A DNA stretch of 64,000 nt. It comes from Ramazzottius varieornatus. Lineage: Eukaryota > Tardigrada > Eutardigrada > Parachela > Ramazzottiidae. The notes beneath the pieces are model-generated. The model saw only the letters and a program-made list of their open reading frames with translations, did not search any database and was not told the origin of the DNA. The translations under genes were made by a program, and so were the position numbers. Where the stretch lies: assembly GCA_001949185.1 (NCBI GenBank), contig BDGG01000002.1, positions 1,723,378-1,787,377 of the forward strand. Reading direction: 5' to 3'. Position 1 is the stretch's first letter. Every line of letters begins with the position of its first letter. This document shows, piece by piece, positions 46,958-57,603 of the stretch.

Positions 46958-47245
46958 ACGAGGGGATTATGCCTGTCCCCACCTCTTTTTGGTCAAACTG
47001 TCCTGGCCGAACGAGAGAGGAGAGTCTCTTCTAGGATCCTGGAACAAACTACAGGGACTCGGAAGTGAAAGTCCATNNNNNNNNNNNNNNNNNNNNNNNN
47101 NNNNNNNNNNNNNNNNNNNNNNNNNNATGGACTTTCACTTCCGAGTCCCTGTAGTTTGTTCCAGGATCCTAGAAGAGACTCTCCTCTCTCGTTCGGCCAG
47201 GACAGTTTGACCAAAAAGAGGTGGGGACAGGCATAATCCCCTCGT
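46958..47245. mobile_element. 119-bp perfect inverted repeats flanking a 50-N gap
   Basis: Left arm 46958-47076 and right arm 47127-47245 are exact reverse complements, separated by 50 N at 47077-47126. The outer 70 bases match the terminal repeats of the element at 13551-14031 (ACCTCTTTTTGGTCAAACTG). A MITE-like element whose centre was not assembled is the simplest reading. The perfect identity could also be a palindrome-induced assembly artefact. Confidence 0.7.
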
Positions 47246-48690
47246 CAGACCTTGCAAGTCTGGCCTTCGTAAATTTTTTTCGATCCATCTGTCCATCTGG
47301 TCGTTCAATCCACCTTCCAGCACACTTTTCCATGCACCGGTTTCGCCTGTAGATAGATGAACCCACTGCATCGGGCAATTTCATTTGTTCCATAATTCGA
47401 GGCAGTAAGAACAATGGCCTACCTTTTCGCATATAGGGTGAGACTTTAAAGTCCATCACCCCATAGTTTTTGTCCTGCTCTTGTCTGTTGGTCATCGGGT
47501 TGTCCTTCATAGATTCGAAGGAGCATTCGCGGCAGATAGTCTCAATCTGATCTTTAGTCAAATCCTTCTTGAGGAACTTCGCGATCTGAGTGACTTCGGT
47601 GAACGTGTCTCTCTTCAAACGCTCGAACGAACAAATGTATAAGTTTTCCTTGTTGGGGATATTCCAATAGCTCGCCAGCTGATCAAAGTAGGGGGCCATA
47701 CCAGGCTGGGCGCTTTGGCAGTCCGTCGGTTAACTGTTCGACAAAGTACGGAATTTCGTGGTTGTATTGCACGGCCTCCAAACCGCGCAGCCAGTGGTGC
47801 ATCAAGACTGCCACGTCTTTCGGGTTCCTGTACATGTAAATCATCTACGACAAAGGTAATTTGCCTTTAAGAAATTGTGGACGAGTTGACAGCACTCAGC
47901 TATGCACAGGAAGATCAGCGAAAGACCGGCAAATCGAGCGCACAGATTCCTGATTGTAAGTGGCGCACAGTTCCAGTCGGCAACGGTAACCGAATGCGCC
48001 ACTTGAGCGATCATGCGTTTCGGTTGCCAGCCTGCAAAGTTGAACTGCACCTGGGCTTTCTGCCAGATGCTTTGGGGAAATCCGTCAGCAGGTAAGTGGG
48101 TGGAGTAGAGACGAGGTGAGGGCATGCCAGCCAGACGGTTGATGTTCCACAACTCAGGCTTCGCCATTTGCGATGGAATGACCTGCTCGATGAAAGGAAC
48201 AGTTTCGCGGAGAGGCTTACCCGAGTGTAGGCATTGTGGATCAGCGTTGTTCGTAATCATGAGCACGATAGCTGCCATCCATTGCGACCCTGGAAAAAAA
48301 CAGAACTCCCGCAACTGCTTGATCGGCTCTCTAGAACGTACCTGATTTTGGGTACGAAGCGGAACAGATGTCGCCCTCAAGCGCTTCGAACCGCTCAATG
48401 TCACCGCTCTTAATTGGCAGGTTCCAGGGCTGCGGTACTGCAATGCCTTTGTACCTGAAACTAGAAAATTTTATGCAGAAATCAGAAAATCGTTAACGGT
48501 TGTAGGGCGTCAACAATGGACTAGACGACTACTTTTACCAGTAAAAGTCATCGTCGTACGGGATACTGAAACAAAACTGCTGCCTAGTTGGGGAACGTGA
48601 TTCCGGCTCCGATGTCTCACTACCCTCTATTGTGTTGTGAGGATCATGGCCGTCGTTCTGACCGATAAAAGCGGAAGGAGGGGAAGTCAT
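47135..48690 (-). pseudogene. Cytosolic-type sulfotransferase with frameshift and transposon-derived end
   Basis: PAPS-dependent sulfotransferase (SULT family). Exons: 48690-48539, 48454-48342, 48289-48051, 47844-47423 and 47346-47135. The 5'-phosphosulfate loop is SYPKSGSQWM and the 3'-phosphate motif is YRNPKDVAVLMHHW. SFESMKDNPMTN and SPYMRKG lead to the final exon GETGAWKSV (RKGxxGDWKN equivalent). At 47691-47695 a run of five G (C on the coding strand) shifts the frame between PAWYGP and YFDQLASYW: one base fewer would restore alignment with the family. It is either a true frameshift or a homopolymer error. The last exon runs into the inverted-repeat element, which supplies the final ~37 codons and the stop. 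The N-terminus of about 50 residues is not conserved. Cofactor motifs are otherwise intact. Confidence 0.8.
47958..48012. repeat. Palindromic GTGGCGCA repeat (sulfotransferase intron 3)
   Basis: GTAAGTGGCGCACAGTTCC ... CGAATGCGCCACTTGAG. Nearly perfect arms. Confidence 0.75.
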
Positions 48691-49256
48691 GGTTTTGCAC
48701 ACATAGAAGTCACAAAAATTAAACAGAATTCTCTCGACGACGACGACTCCGTAACTGTTCAAACTAATACAGCATATTTTGTTCTTGGAGAGTTCTTTGC
48801 GCAAAATATTGCCAATAATCACACATCGGAAGTGGCGGCTCGATCACGGCAGGTCAGAATAATAGCACCCGAACACACCAAAGGCATCTTTGGTGCTGGA
48901 TAGACGAATCACCATTTGCTTCAGGCTATGGTTTCGTTACTTAATCACATTCTTTTTTTTGGTCCCTCTATAGAGTGCAAGGCTGTCGAGACGTAACTCC
49001 GGGTCGCGTTTTTCTCTTTTTGAGTTTTAATGGTAGTCATGAAAGCACTTCATGAAGTACTGTGCTACAGTATCATCATAGTACTATGTGGTCTGTTAAA
49101 CATGATGTTAACAAAATTCAGCAATATGTTGAATTTTGAATTTTGATGTATGTTCAGGAGCGCGGTCAAGACTAAAGAAGCAAAACGTTCTGATTCTCTA
49201 AATGCAAAAAGTTATTACGGTGGAAGTCCGCAAAGCTTAACGGGTGAATTAATTCG
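48691..49256. other. Intergenic
   Basis: Upstream of the sulfotransferase start and downstream of the MFSD1-like copy 2 stop, both on the minus strand. A small AT-rich palindromic patch lies near 49040-49090. Nothing else is recognised. Confidence 0.4.
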
Positions 49257-51172
49257 TTAGGAAGCCAGGCTGCTGTATTTGTTGCTGGCACCAAACGAGC
49301 TCGATGCCATGTGACTTCGCTCGTCACTTTCACCGTCCTTTTCATGCGCCTTTTTCCTTCTTTCATCTTCCGTGATGTTCAGCGGTTGCTCTTTAGTTTG
49401 ACGATTACCCCAGATCATACCCAACGAAGTCACCGTAGCAATCACAGCCATAACCAGAAGAAGAATGATCAAGTACCGCCACACTTCCTTGTCGCTCGTG
49501 TCCTCCTTCGTTTTGTCCAATATGCCACCAGCTATCAATGAAAACGTACCGGCACCGATATACCGAAGAAACTTCAGAATGGCGTCCGCCACGCCGCGCG
49601 TGTGCTCGGGCGCTACGATGGAAGTGCTCGCTGAAGAGATGGGACTGAAGATGGCGTAACCGATGCCGATTAGGACCGTCATGATGATCGAGTTGAAAGA
49701 GTCGGAGGCCAAGTAAGCCGCGAAGGCTGTTAAGATAAAAACGGTGCCTAAAGTCATCCAATAATCGCGACGACCGGTCTTGTCCACAGTGAAACCGATC
49801 AGCGGGATGAAAATACTAAGGTCATAGACCAAACTGATGATATAAAGGGCTTCCATCTCCGTGTAACTGCCTTTACCCTGCAAAATACGAAACAAGCCGG
49901 GTAAATTCATTCGTGGAAGTTGGGCCCACAAATTTAGCACGACTGTCTCCCCAAGTGGCGCACGTTTTCAGCTCTGCTGGCACAAACGGTGCACCACTTG
50001 ACGAAATCATTTTAACCGATGGCGCACGCTTTCGAACAACAATATTGGGCGTCTGCGCCACTTGAAAATCAGTTTTGTCGAGTCGTTCTGATGGGCTCCT
50101 GCATATTCGGATTTCTGAACTGTGGTTTTCCGCGATAGTTTACAGTGTCGTACCCTGAGAAGTGTAGGGGCGTTGCTGGTGAAGGTCGAGATGATGACGT
50201 GAACCAGGAAGTAAGCAACGGCGAACCACCAATACATGGATTCGACATGCTTTCTAAACTGATGGTATCCCTTTTTGGTAGAGTCCCACAGCGTACTCTC
50301 CGATCCATCCTTGTCCTCGTTGCTGTCAATCCGACCTTGAATGAGAGCCGCGAGGGCCGCAGCGATAGTGAGCGCCACGGAGATCCAGATGGCATTGCTC
50401 ATGCCGATGGCGTCTAACGTGGCGCCGTTGAGCAGGTAGGCACAGGCAGACCCAAGCCTTGCCAAGAGTATATACAACCCCTTTAACAGCGTGCTGTCTT
50501 TCCACAAGCTGTTGACTCGATGGCCACAAACGGTCGAACGGAGCCCGTTACCCGCGCCGTAAAGGATTCGTCCGATTATCAGGAGGGAAAAGGCCGCTGT
50601 GGTGTCTTCCAGATAAGACCCTCCCACGAAAAAGAACCTGTGCGAAACGTCACTTGAGGGCGTCATAATGAGGGCAGGGCAAATGAACTGAACCAGATCA
50701 TTTTCGCACGGGGCGCACCTTTTCAGCGTGCGCCACCTTAGCTAGTCGGCAATCTGGTTTGATTCGTTTGCGCAGCATCCAAATGGTTAATATCCATAAG
50801 AGATATCATGGTCGGTACATACGAGCCGATTACGGTCAACGGGGCAGCAGACCAAATCATCCATTTTTGGCCGTATTGTTTAATGGCTAGCGCAGAGTAC
50901 ACTGCCAAGAATCCAGTGGCGTATGTGAAAGCTGCGGACAAGCTGTTGTACTCGGTGCTGCTGAGGTCTAGGCAGTGGTCCGGTGGCTTCTCTTCCGAGG
51001 AGCTTGATGTGGTGCTGGTAGTTGCAGACGTAGAACTGCCGGAATTGCGGCATGCAGGAGAGTCGCCTTGCAGACGACGACTCAGCGGAGTCGTGATCTC
51101 CGAAAAGAAGTTACCGGAGAAGGCACACAGGCACGAACATGCCAGCACGATCCATTGTCGCCTATTCGCCAT
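49257..51172 (-). CDS. MFSD1: MFSD1-like major facilitator transporter, copy 2
   Basis: Paralog of the 8 kb gene: 484 aa from exons 51172-50823, 50637-50154 and 49877-49257, with introns at the same positions. Shared landmarks are RQWIVLACSCLCAFSGN at the start, DHCLDLSSTEYNSL, GRILYGAGNGLRS, VDKTGRRDYWMTLG and IGYAIFSPISSASTS. A Ser/Thr-rich luminal insert (STSATTSTTSSSS) is unique to this copy. Its C-terminal tail (ending ASNKYSSLAS) lacks the TPLI/TPLLS dileucine motif that copies 1 and 3 carry, so its sorting may differ. It lies tandemly upstream, in the same orientation, of copy 3 with a 388 bp spacer. Both introns contain palindromic repeats. Confidence 0.88.
49948..50070. repeat. Palindromic GTGGCGCA repeats, two copies (MFSD1-like copy 2, intron 2)
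   Basis: CCAAGTGGCGCACGTTTTCAG ... ACGGTGCACCACTTGACG, then GATGGCGCACGCTTTCG ... TCTGCGCCACTTGAAA. The first is close to the apparent family consensus. Confidence 0.78.
50700..50745. repeat. Short GTGGCGCA palindrome (MFSD1-like copy 2, intron 1)
   Basis: GGGGCGCACCTTTTCAGC directly followed by GTGCGCCACCTTA. The loop is almost absent, so this is a compact hairpin. Confidence 0.7.
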
Positions 51173-51560
51173 CCGTAATGATAGCTTTGTGCGGGTTTCT
51201 GAATATGAAAATGGGGAAAACCTTTCTCTAGCTTCTTAGTCTTTAACCGCAACACTTTCATCGGAATACCAATGTTGTGCTACCTATAGTAACATATGCT
51301 GAACTAGTGCGCGTGTACAGGCGATTGGGCTTCCGAGTAGCATCGCTTCAGGTTCTATCGCTTTGCCTCGAGGGTTACTTCAAGCTGAACATAACTCATA
51401 CCCAGCTCTCGTTGTGGTTTGCATTCGCGTTGAGATCAACAGTTACTACAAGTAAATGCTTCTAGGTATGGTCACAGTACACGGGGAATACAAATACAGT
51501 AAACTCGGACAACTGACGACTGAACTCTAACAGAATAGATTCCCGAAATACACGAACGAT
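51173..51560. other. Intergenic between tandem MFSD1-like copies
   Basis: A 388 bp spacer that should hold the promoter of copy 2. No specific element is recognised. Confidence 0.4.
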
Positions 51561-53382
51561 TCAGTCAGAAAGCAGTGGCGTCGTTTCGTTATGTTTGGTT
51601 TCTTTTGCATGTTCTCTTCTTCGGTGTTCTTTTTCTGTTAGAGTCAGCGGTTTTCCCACGCTGCGATGGTTAGCCCAAGACAGACATAAGGAAGCCAGAA
51701 TGGCCAGTATCGCCATGGACAGCAAGAGAAGCAACAGGTTCCTCCATACACCATCATGGGTAATCAAGTCAACTTGCTCGTTCAAAATGGCACCGGCAAT
51801 CAGAGCAAAGGTCCCCGTCCCGAAATAGCGCAGGAACTTCAGGACCGCGTTGGAGAATCCTTCGGTGTTTTGGGGAGCCACAATGGTCGTGCTCGCCGAG
51901 GATACCGGATCAAAGATGGCGTAACCGATACCCAAGGTTATGGTCATGACGATGCTGTGGACCGTTGTGGAAGCGAGGTACGCCACGAAAGCGCTCATCA
52001 CCACAACGGTGGCTAGAGTGATCCAGTTTTGCCGATATCCCGTGTGGTCAACTACGAAGCCGACAACGGGGATGATGATACTCATGACGTACACTACGCT
52101 GATGATCGTAAGGGCTTCGATCTCCGTGTACCGTCCTCTACTCTGTCAGGGACAACATGACCCGGTTGAAGCATAGTGAACTACCCCGCATCTTTACGAT
52201 GAGCCCACAGATGGTACTTCGATCGGCAACAAACTTGCCCAGATCGTTTTTCCAAGTGGCGCGCGTTTTCAGTGTTGCTGCATGGCCTAAAGCGTGCCCG
52301 ATTATGAAAGATCGTTGCTTACAGTAAATGAGGCACGAGCTCAGCCAACAAAACTGTAAGCGTACGCCGCTTCGGAAAAGTGTCTTTCCGTGTTTGCTTG
52401 CCGAGCTAGCAAACTTTCCCTAGCTTAGTTCATGGCAATATAGAGAGATTTACCACAAGTAAATTCGGGGCATTGGTTGTGAATGTCGAGACGATCGAGT
52501 GAATGAGGAAGTAGGGGACGGCGAACCAGCAGTAGAGTGCATCAACATTGGTGAAGAACTGATTGACTCCACGCTTCGTCGACTCCCATTTGCCCACACC
52601 CTCATGGTCCAGATCATCCTCTGTGTCAATGTAGCCTTGGAACAAAGCGGCGAAACTAGCGATAATAGTCAGTCCGACGGCAATCCATATAGCATTACTC
52701 ATCCCGATCGCGTCCAACGTGACTCCGCTCAGCCAGAAACTAAAGGCGTTACCTAAGCGTCCACTCATCACGTACAGTCCCTTCATCAACGTGCTGTCCT
52801 TCCAGAGATGATTGACTCGGTGACTGCACACGGTCGTTCGAAAACCGTTACCGAAACCATAGAGCAATCTTCCTATCAGAAGCAGCGCGAAAGCGGTATC
52901 GTTGTCTTCCAAGTACGACCCGCCAACAAAAAGAAACCTGCATATAATGACACAATAAACGTTCGTAGAATGGACGACTCTGAATAACCCAAGCGGAGCA
53001 CATACCAGTATACTTACGCGCCTGTAACTGCGAGTAGTCCGGAAGACCAAATCAACCATCGCTGACCAGAGTGTTTGACAGCCAAAGCAGCAAAGACCGA
53101 GGCAATCGCGGTAGCGTATGTGAAAGTGGCGGAGAGACTGTTGTATTCGGTGCTGTCCAGGTTGAGACAGTGGTCCGGTTTCTTGTAGGCTGATGGGTCG
53201 GTGGCGTTGACTATTGCAGCGACCACAGTCGAATCCGTGTTCATATTGCTGATAAAGGTGCACGCTAACGATTGTCCTTGTAGTCGACGACTCAGGGGAC
53301 TGAGGATCTGTGAAAAGAAGTTACCGGAGAAAGCTAACAGGCATGAACAGACCAAGACAATCCATTGCTGCCTTCTCGCCAT
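51561..53382 (-). CDS. MFSD1: MFSD1-like major facilitator transporter, copy 3
   Basis: Third paralog: 476 aa from exons 53382-53018, 52937-52454 and 52142-51561. The start is set by the ATG of MARRQQWIVLVCSCLL, which aligns with the other two copies; the open frame upstream is not needed. Landmarks are DHCLNLDSTEYNSL, GRLLYGFGNGFRTT, VDHTGYRQNW (the motif-A Lys of copies 1 and 2 is His here) and IGYAIFDPVSSASTT. The tail ends NETTPLLSD, an acidic dileucine-type sorting signal. Intron positions are identical to copies 1 and 2, so the family arose by DNA-level duplication rather than retroposition. Intron 2 carries palindromic repeats. Confidence 0.88.
52243..52380. repeat. Palindromic GTGGCGCA repeats (MFSD1-like copy 3, intron 2)
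   Basis: GATCGTTTTTCCAAGTGGCG, then CGCGTTTTCAG ... AAGCGTGCCC, with a further diverged right arm (GCGTACGCCGCTTCGG) near 52358. The GATCGTTTT outer segment is visible. Confidence 0.65.
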
Positions 53383-55264
53383 TGAACTTCCTGCTAACAC
53401 ATTCGGCTCATCAGGCTGCCGTATCCGAAGACCGGGGACAGTTAGTCCATTTAGGAAGCATCCATCTGCTTGGCCCCGATACCCAACGCACGATATCCAA
53501 CCACATGCCACTTCAAGTTTGCGGGAAAGACATGTAAACAGGAAATGCTCGATCTCTTGTTTTGTAGTCTACGGTTTCCGTTCGCGACGGAAGTACAGTC
53601 AACAACGGTAGGACATGGCCTTGGGCTTGTTTTCCACTATAGCGATGTTTCTTCCTCCAGGCCAGGTTCTTAATGATCAGCGGTTCTTTCTTACCGTGTG
53701 AGAATGGGCAGTTAACCCGATACAAACAAAATCGGCCTGCTCGATAATCCATTGCAGTGAGGCACGCTTCCGGCCGATGGGGCTGAGAATGTCCTCCACT
53801 TGGGAGAATAATTTTGTCGAATTTTCATGCCGACATCCCAATCTTTTTCGAATCGTTGTTCCACACAGGCGCAACGAAGTTCTCGGGTGCCCCCTCCCCC
53901 GCACCACTGCCCATCCCTCACCTCGAACTGTATTGCTCCTGCTTACGTTCGTACCGGCAGCCAAGCAGTAGCAGCATCCTTCGTTTCCCTTTGACCTGGT
54001 TGGCCAGGTATGTCTTTCCAGGAGTGCCTGCCGTGACTTTGGAAATGCCGACGAGGCAGAGAACAGGAACGCATTCTTGATTCACCAATACTCCGCTTAA
54101 ATGAAACATCAAGCGGTGATTTGTACAGTATAATTCAGCTAGACTGATATGCCACATTTTCCAGATACTTTCAAAATGTTGCATATGCACTTGTTGCATT
54201 GTATATAACTACCGTTAATCACAAGATTCTTTGTTCCATCTACCTGACGCATTTATTTGGTCGATGTCTCGCTAAAGCTTTTTTAACATGGCTCTCAAGG
54301 GAGGCTTCTTCACTCCATGTCAAAGCGTGTAAAGCATGACATTCTGCTTCAGAACCTATAACATTACAACGTTGTTAGTAAGTTTTAAAACGCATCCTGC
54401 CAGAAAAAAAAAATGAGCTGTCGGCAAATAACTTGAGATACATGTAGATCGATGTTCCAAGTGGAGCCACACCAGGCGCATGAAGAATCGGATGATGAAT
54501 TAACATACTGTTTTCAGATTCTTCACTGGCCTAATTTTGTGATGGAGCTTCTTCAAACGAGAATGTGGGTCAAGCCAAAGTATTACGTATCTTGAAGGAA
54601 ACGATTCATAGCAAACCAGCATATCCGGTTTGCAAGCAACTTCCACAATACCAGCTGCACAATAACCAAGAAATGTCCCTATTGTATCAATATTCGGTCT
54701 TCATGTAAGAAAAGCAGCAGCTCGCTGCAATGTGGAAGCATAGAAAATACGAAGACTGCAGCGCCACGCTGCGGCAAGTTATCGACACCCGTCCCCGAGA
54801 TAGCTGGAGTACGTGTAGTGCGAAGTAAGACTCACGGGTAGTGGTCTTTGAAATTGAATGTGCGAGTACACGTCCGCGTACGGTGCTTCTCGCTGCTGTG
54901 CGTATCTGCATGAGACCGGTTCATGCTGTTTAGCCAAAGCACCATTCGAATTCCCGTTCATTCTGCATTTTCGAAGAAGTACCTCTTGATGCGCCATTAG
55001 GTACTTCACAAGACTCTTCTTGAGAAGGAACAAGGTACAGTAGCAAGCACAGTCACACATGGAGGACCGGGGTGTGATTCGAAAGACGGCTGCCACTTGT
55101 TGATCATCGCGCGAAGAAGCTTTGTTGTCAGCAGCTTCAGCTCAAGTGCACTTCCTTAACGTCTTGGCCAATACTTCCTTGAAATATGTTTACTTTCAAG
55201 ACGCCGCCCGATCATTTCCTCTTGTCGACTTGTATGCTTAGTTTGCATAACTTTCGTTTACGCC
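53383..55264. other. Intergenic
   Basis: A 1.9 kb spacer flanked by divergent genes. Short frames on both strands lack recognisable similarity. A diverged repeat fragment (CCAAGTGGAGCCAC) lies near 54456. Confidence 0.4.
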
Positions 55265-56483
55265 ATGTTTGTGCCTTACGGAATCTCCTTATTTTTCGGA
55301 CTATGGATAATCTTGACCAACTGTTATCATGCGGAGGGATACGTGTTAAACACCAACCCGACATTTGCCAAATGGCCCGGAAACACCGTCCCTTTCCTCA
55401 TTTCTCCCGAATATAGTGCGTGGGGTTACTTATTCCCTGCCGCACAAAGCTTTCCCTACGAAGATTTTACGTGTCTGTCCTTTTCCAGGTCCTGCCGAAC
55501 AGAGCACGATCCGGCTGGCAGCGGCGCAGCTACAGGCTGATATGGGGAACTGCATTCGGTTCGTCGACTTGACCAACAGCGGTATTCCGACCAATACTCA
55601 TTACGTCATCATATCCAAGAGCGGAGGACCTGGGTACGTTTCAGATCGGTCGCATATTTTCTTCTGCCCTCTTGCTACGAGTTCATGCGTAAAAAAACGT
55701 GAACGAAGTTTCCGTAGAAAAAAAGCAGAATATTAAAGTGTTTTACGATCTCACGGGCAAAAACTCTAATTGTCGCTCGTATTATGTAGGGTTCCAGCGT
55801 CGAGTTGCTACTCTTTTCCGGGCATGGTAGTCTCTCCTAGCCAACCTCCTCCATCTTACGCGCAGCACATGGCTATCCAGAACGGTCCAGGCGGATGTCT
55901 CAGTAGTACGCGACAAGTCATGCGGTTTCTGGCTAGCGTTCTTGGCTTACGAGGAGAACACAACAAGTAAAGCCGAGAGGAAATGTATATCAGCGGGGAT
56001 GGTTTATAATCGTCGGCTAAGATGTGATCATAAATTTGCAGGCCGGGAAGAGATAACTTCATCCAGATCAACATTCAAAATGTCGATCGCTGTAAGTTAT
56101 CGTGCCATAAAAAGCGAATCGAACTCAGAAAGTACCACGCTGGTATGTTTTGCTAGTGGCGCCGCTGGTTGGTGCTTTCAACGAATACGATCCGCGTACA
56201 GTGGCCTTCAATGCCACAGACTTTGACTACAATTCGATATCGATGTTGGATCCTTTGAGTTATTCCCGTAACGGCGCACCCGTTATCGTTAGCCGGAATG
56301 GAAGACCCATTTTTAACGGAGGACGGCTTAGTTTTCGAGACTGTTATGCCCTCAGCCTCATGTATGGATGCATGGTTCAGTGCCCAACCTGTAAGTGTAA
56401 CCGGAAACCAAAGCGAGTACTTACACCAACCAGAAACCCGCGCGATTGAAATTTTCACCCTGTTTTTCGTTTCAGTTTATTAA
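55265..56483 (+). CDS. Astacin-family secreted protein lacking the zinc site (pseudoprotease)
   Basis: Secreted M12A astacin-fold protein of 254 aa. Exons: 55265-55415, 55489-55633, 55790-55966, 56042-56091, 56157-56390 and 56476-56483. A hydrophobic signal peptide is followed by KWPGNTVPFLIS (astacin N-terminal strand), the Cys-containing SSCYSFPG segment, and then the region that should read HExxHxxGFxHExxRxDRD. Here the stretch is RFLASVLGLRG followed by EHNKPGRDNF, so the three zinc-ligand His and the catalytic Glu are replaced. The Met-turn region SISMLDPLSYSRNG keeps the Met but lacks the SxMHY Tyr. The domain closes with LSFRDCYALSLMYGC. All introns are in phase and no stop interrupts the frame, so it looks like an expressed, inactive homolog rather than a decayed gene. 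Partner unknown. Confidence 0.78.
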
Positions 56484-57603
56484 TCCTGTCCGATTTGCAC
56501 GTTTCCCGGACCTGCCGTTCTTAGCCTCTCTCTGTACGAGTCTCGAGCTCTCTCTTTCCTCCCAAGAGTCTTACCACGTTCCGATGGCTGGTGGACGAGA
56601 AGATGCCTTGATGAATTCAAGCGAACGATAAGCTTTGGAACCTTTAATGGGTTTCCTACTTGTGTGAGGGTGAAAATGCGATAAAAATTATGATCCAGCT
56701 ATGGAGAAGGTTTCGCTTGATGCACGAGTCAGCAGTGAAATTAAGATCGAAAATTCGATCTCACCCGGGTACTTCACCGTTTATGGATTTGTGTCATATC
56801 GAAACGCTGTTTGCATCGCTGCTTTACCAGAGAAGCATTCCCAGTCTCCCTAGTACACTGTGCTGTTTCCGTGAGCCCTGGATGAGGAGCTGTGGCAGTG
56901 GATGGAGCTCCCCACGCTTGTCCATCGATCGGTTTGGTTTTCCCTGCTCGTGATGCTTTATCGTGATTGCCAACAAACCGTTCCAGCGTTCATCGCAAAC
57001 ATCAGCCAATACCGCCTACTACTCTGTCCATTTCTTTCTCTTGTCTCCAAGTCTCAAAACTTTTCTCGCGTTGACCTAGGAGTTCTCTTTTTGAGCGGAA
57101 CCAGGCTATCGATAGCACAGACCGTCACAATCGACGCTTCCTTCAGCGTTCTCATTGTTGCTTCTGCTACTTAACGCGTGACGAGACTTGATCTGCACCA
57201 GGACGGGAATATCTCTGGAAGGAATAATTTATTGGTAAGTCATTTCTGTCTGCACGCAAAGATCACAACGGGTCACGGGGACCACGCGAAAAGTTGCGAT
57301 CATTCTCTGCGTTACGTAAGAGGAACGTATACAGGGTGTACGATAATATGGAAATCTGGAGAATCGATGGATGGCTTTGACGCGAGATGAAATGAGCCTT
57401 ATGGAGAATCTCAGCTTCTTCCAGGAATGGTCTTGAGCCAGAGGGAAGACGAGAAAAATCACGACAACGAACAAGGGGATTACGATTTAAGCTGGTCTCT
57501 CAGTGCCATTGTGATACCGCATCGAACCCGATTCTCGCCATTCCTCACTTGATCGAGTACCTCTAATCAATCTTTTGTTGCAGATTATTCAAACTTATCC
57601 AAG
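56484..57603. other. Intergenic upstream of complexin
   Basis: A 1.1 kb spacer. An open frame after the astacin-like stop (to about 56631) is out of phase with the preceding exon and not supported. The complexin promoter and 5' untranslated exon are expected here. Confidence 0.4.

Noticed and set aside
56484-56631. Open frame after the astacin-like domain, possible C-terminal extension
   Set aside because: Splicing from 56390 enters exon 56476 in a phase that stops at 56481-56483; the longer frame would need a different donor.
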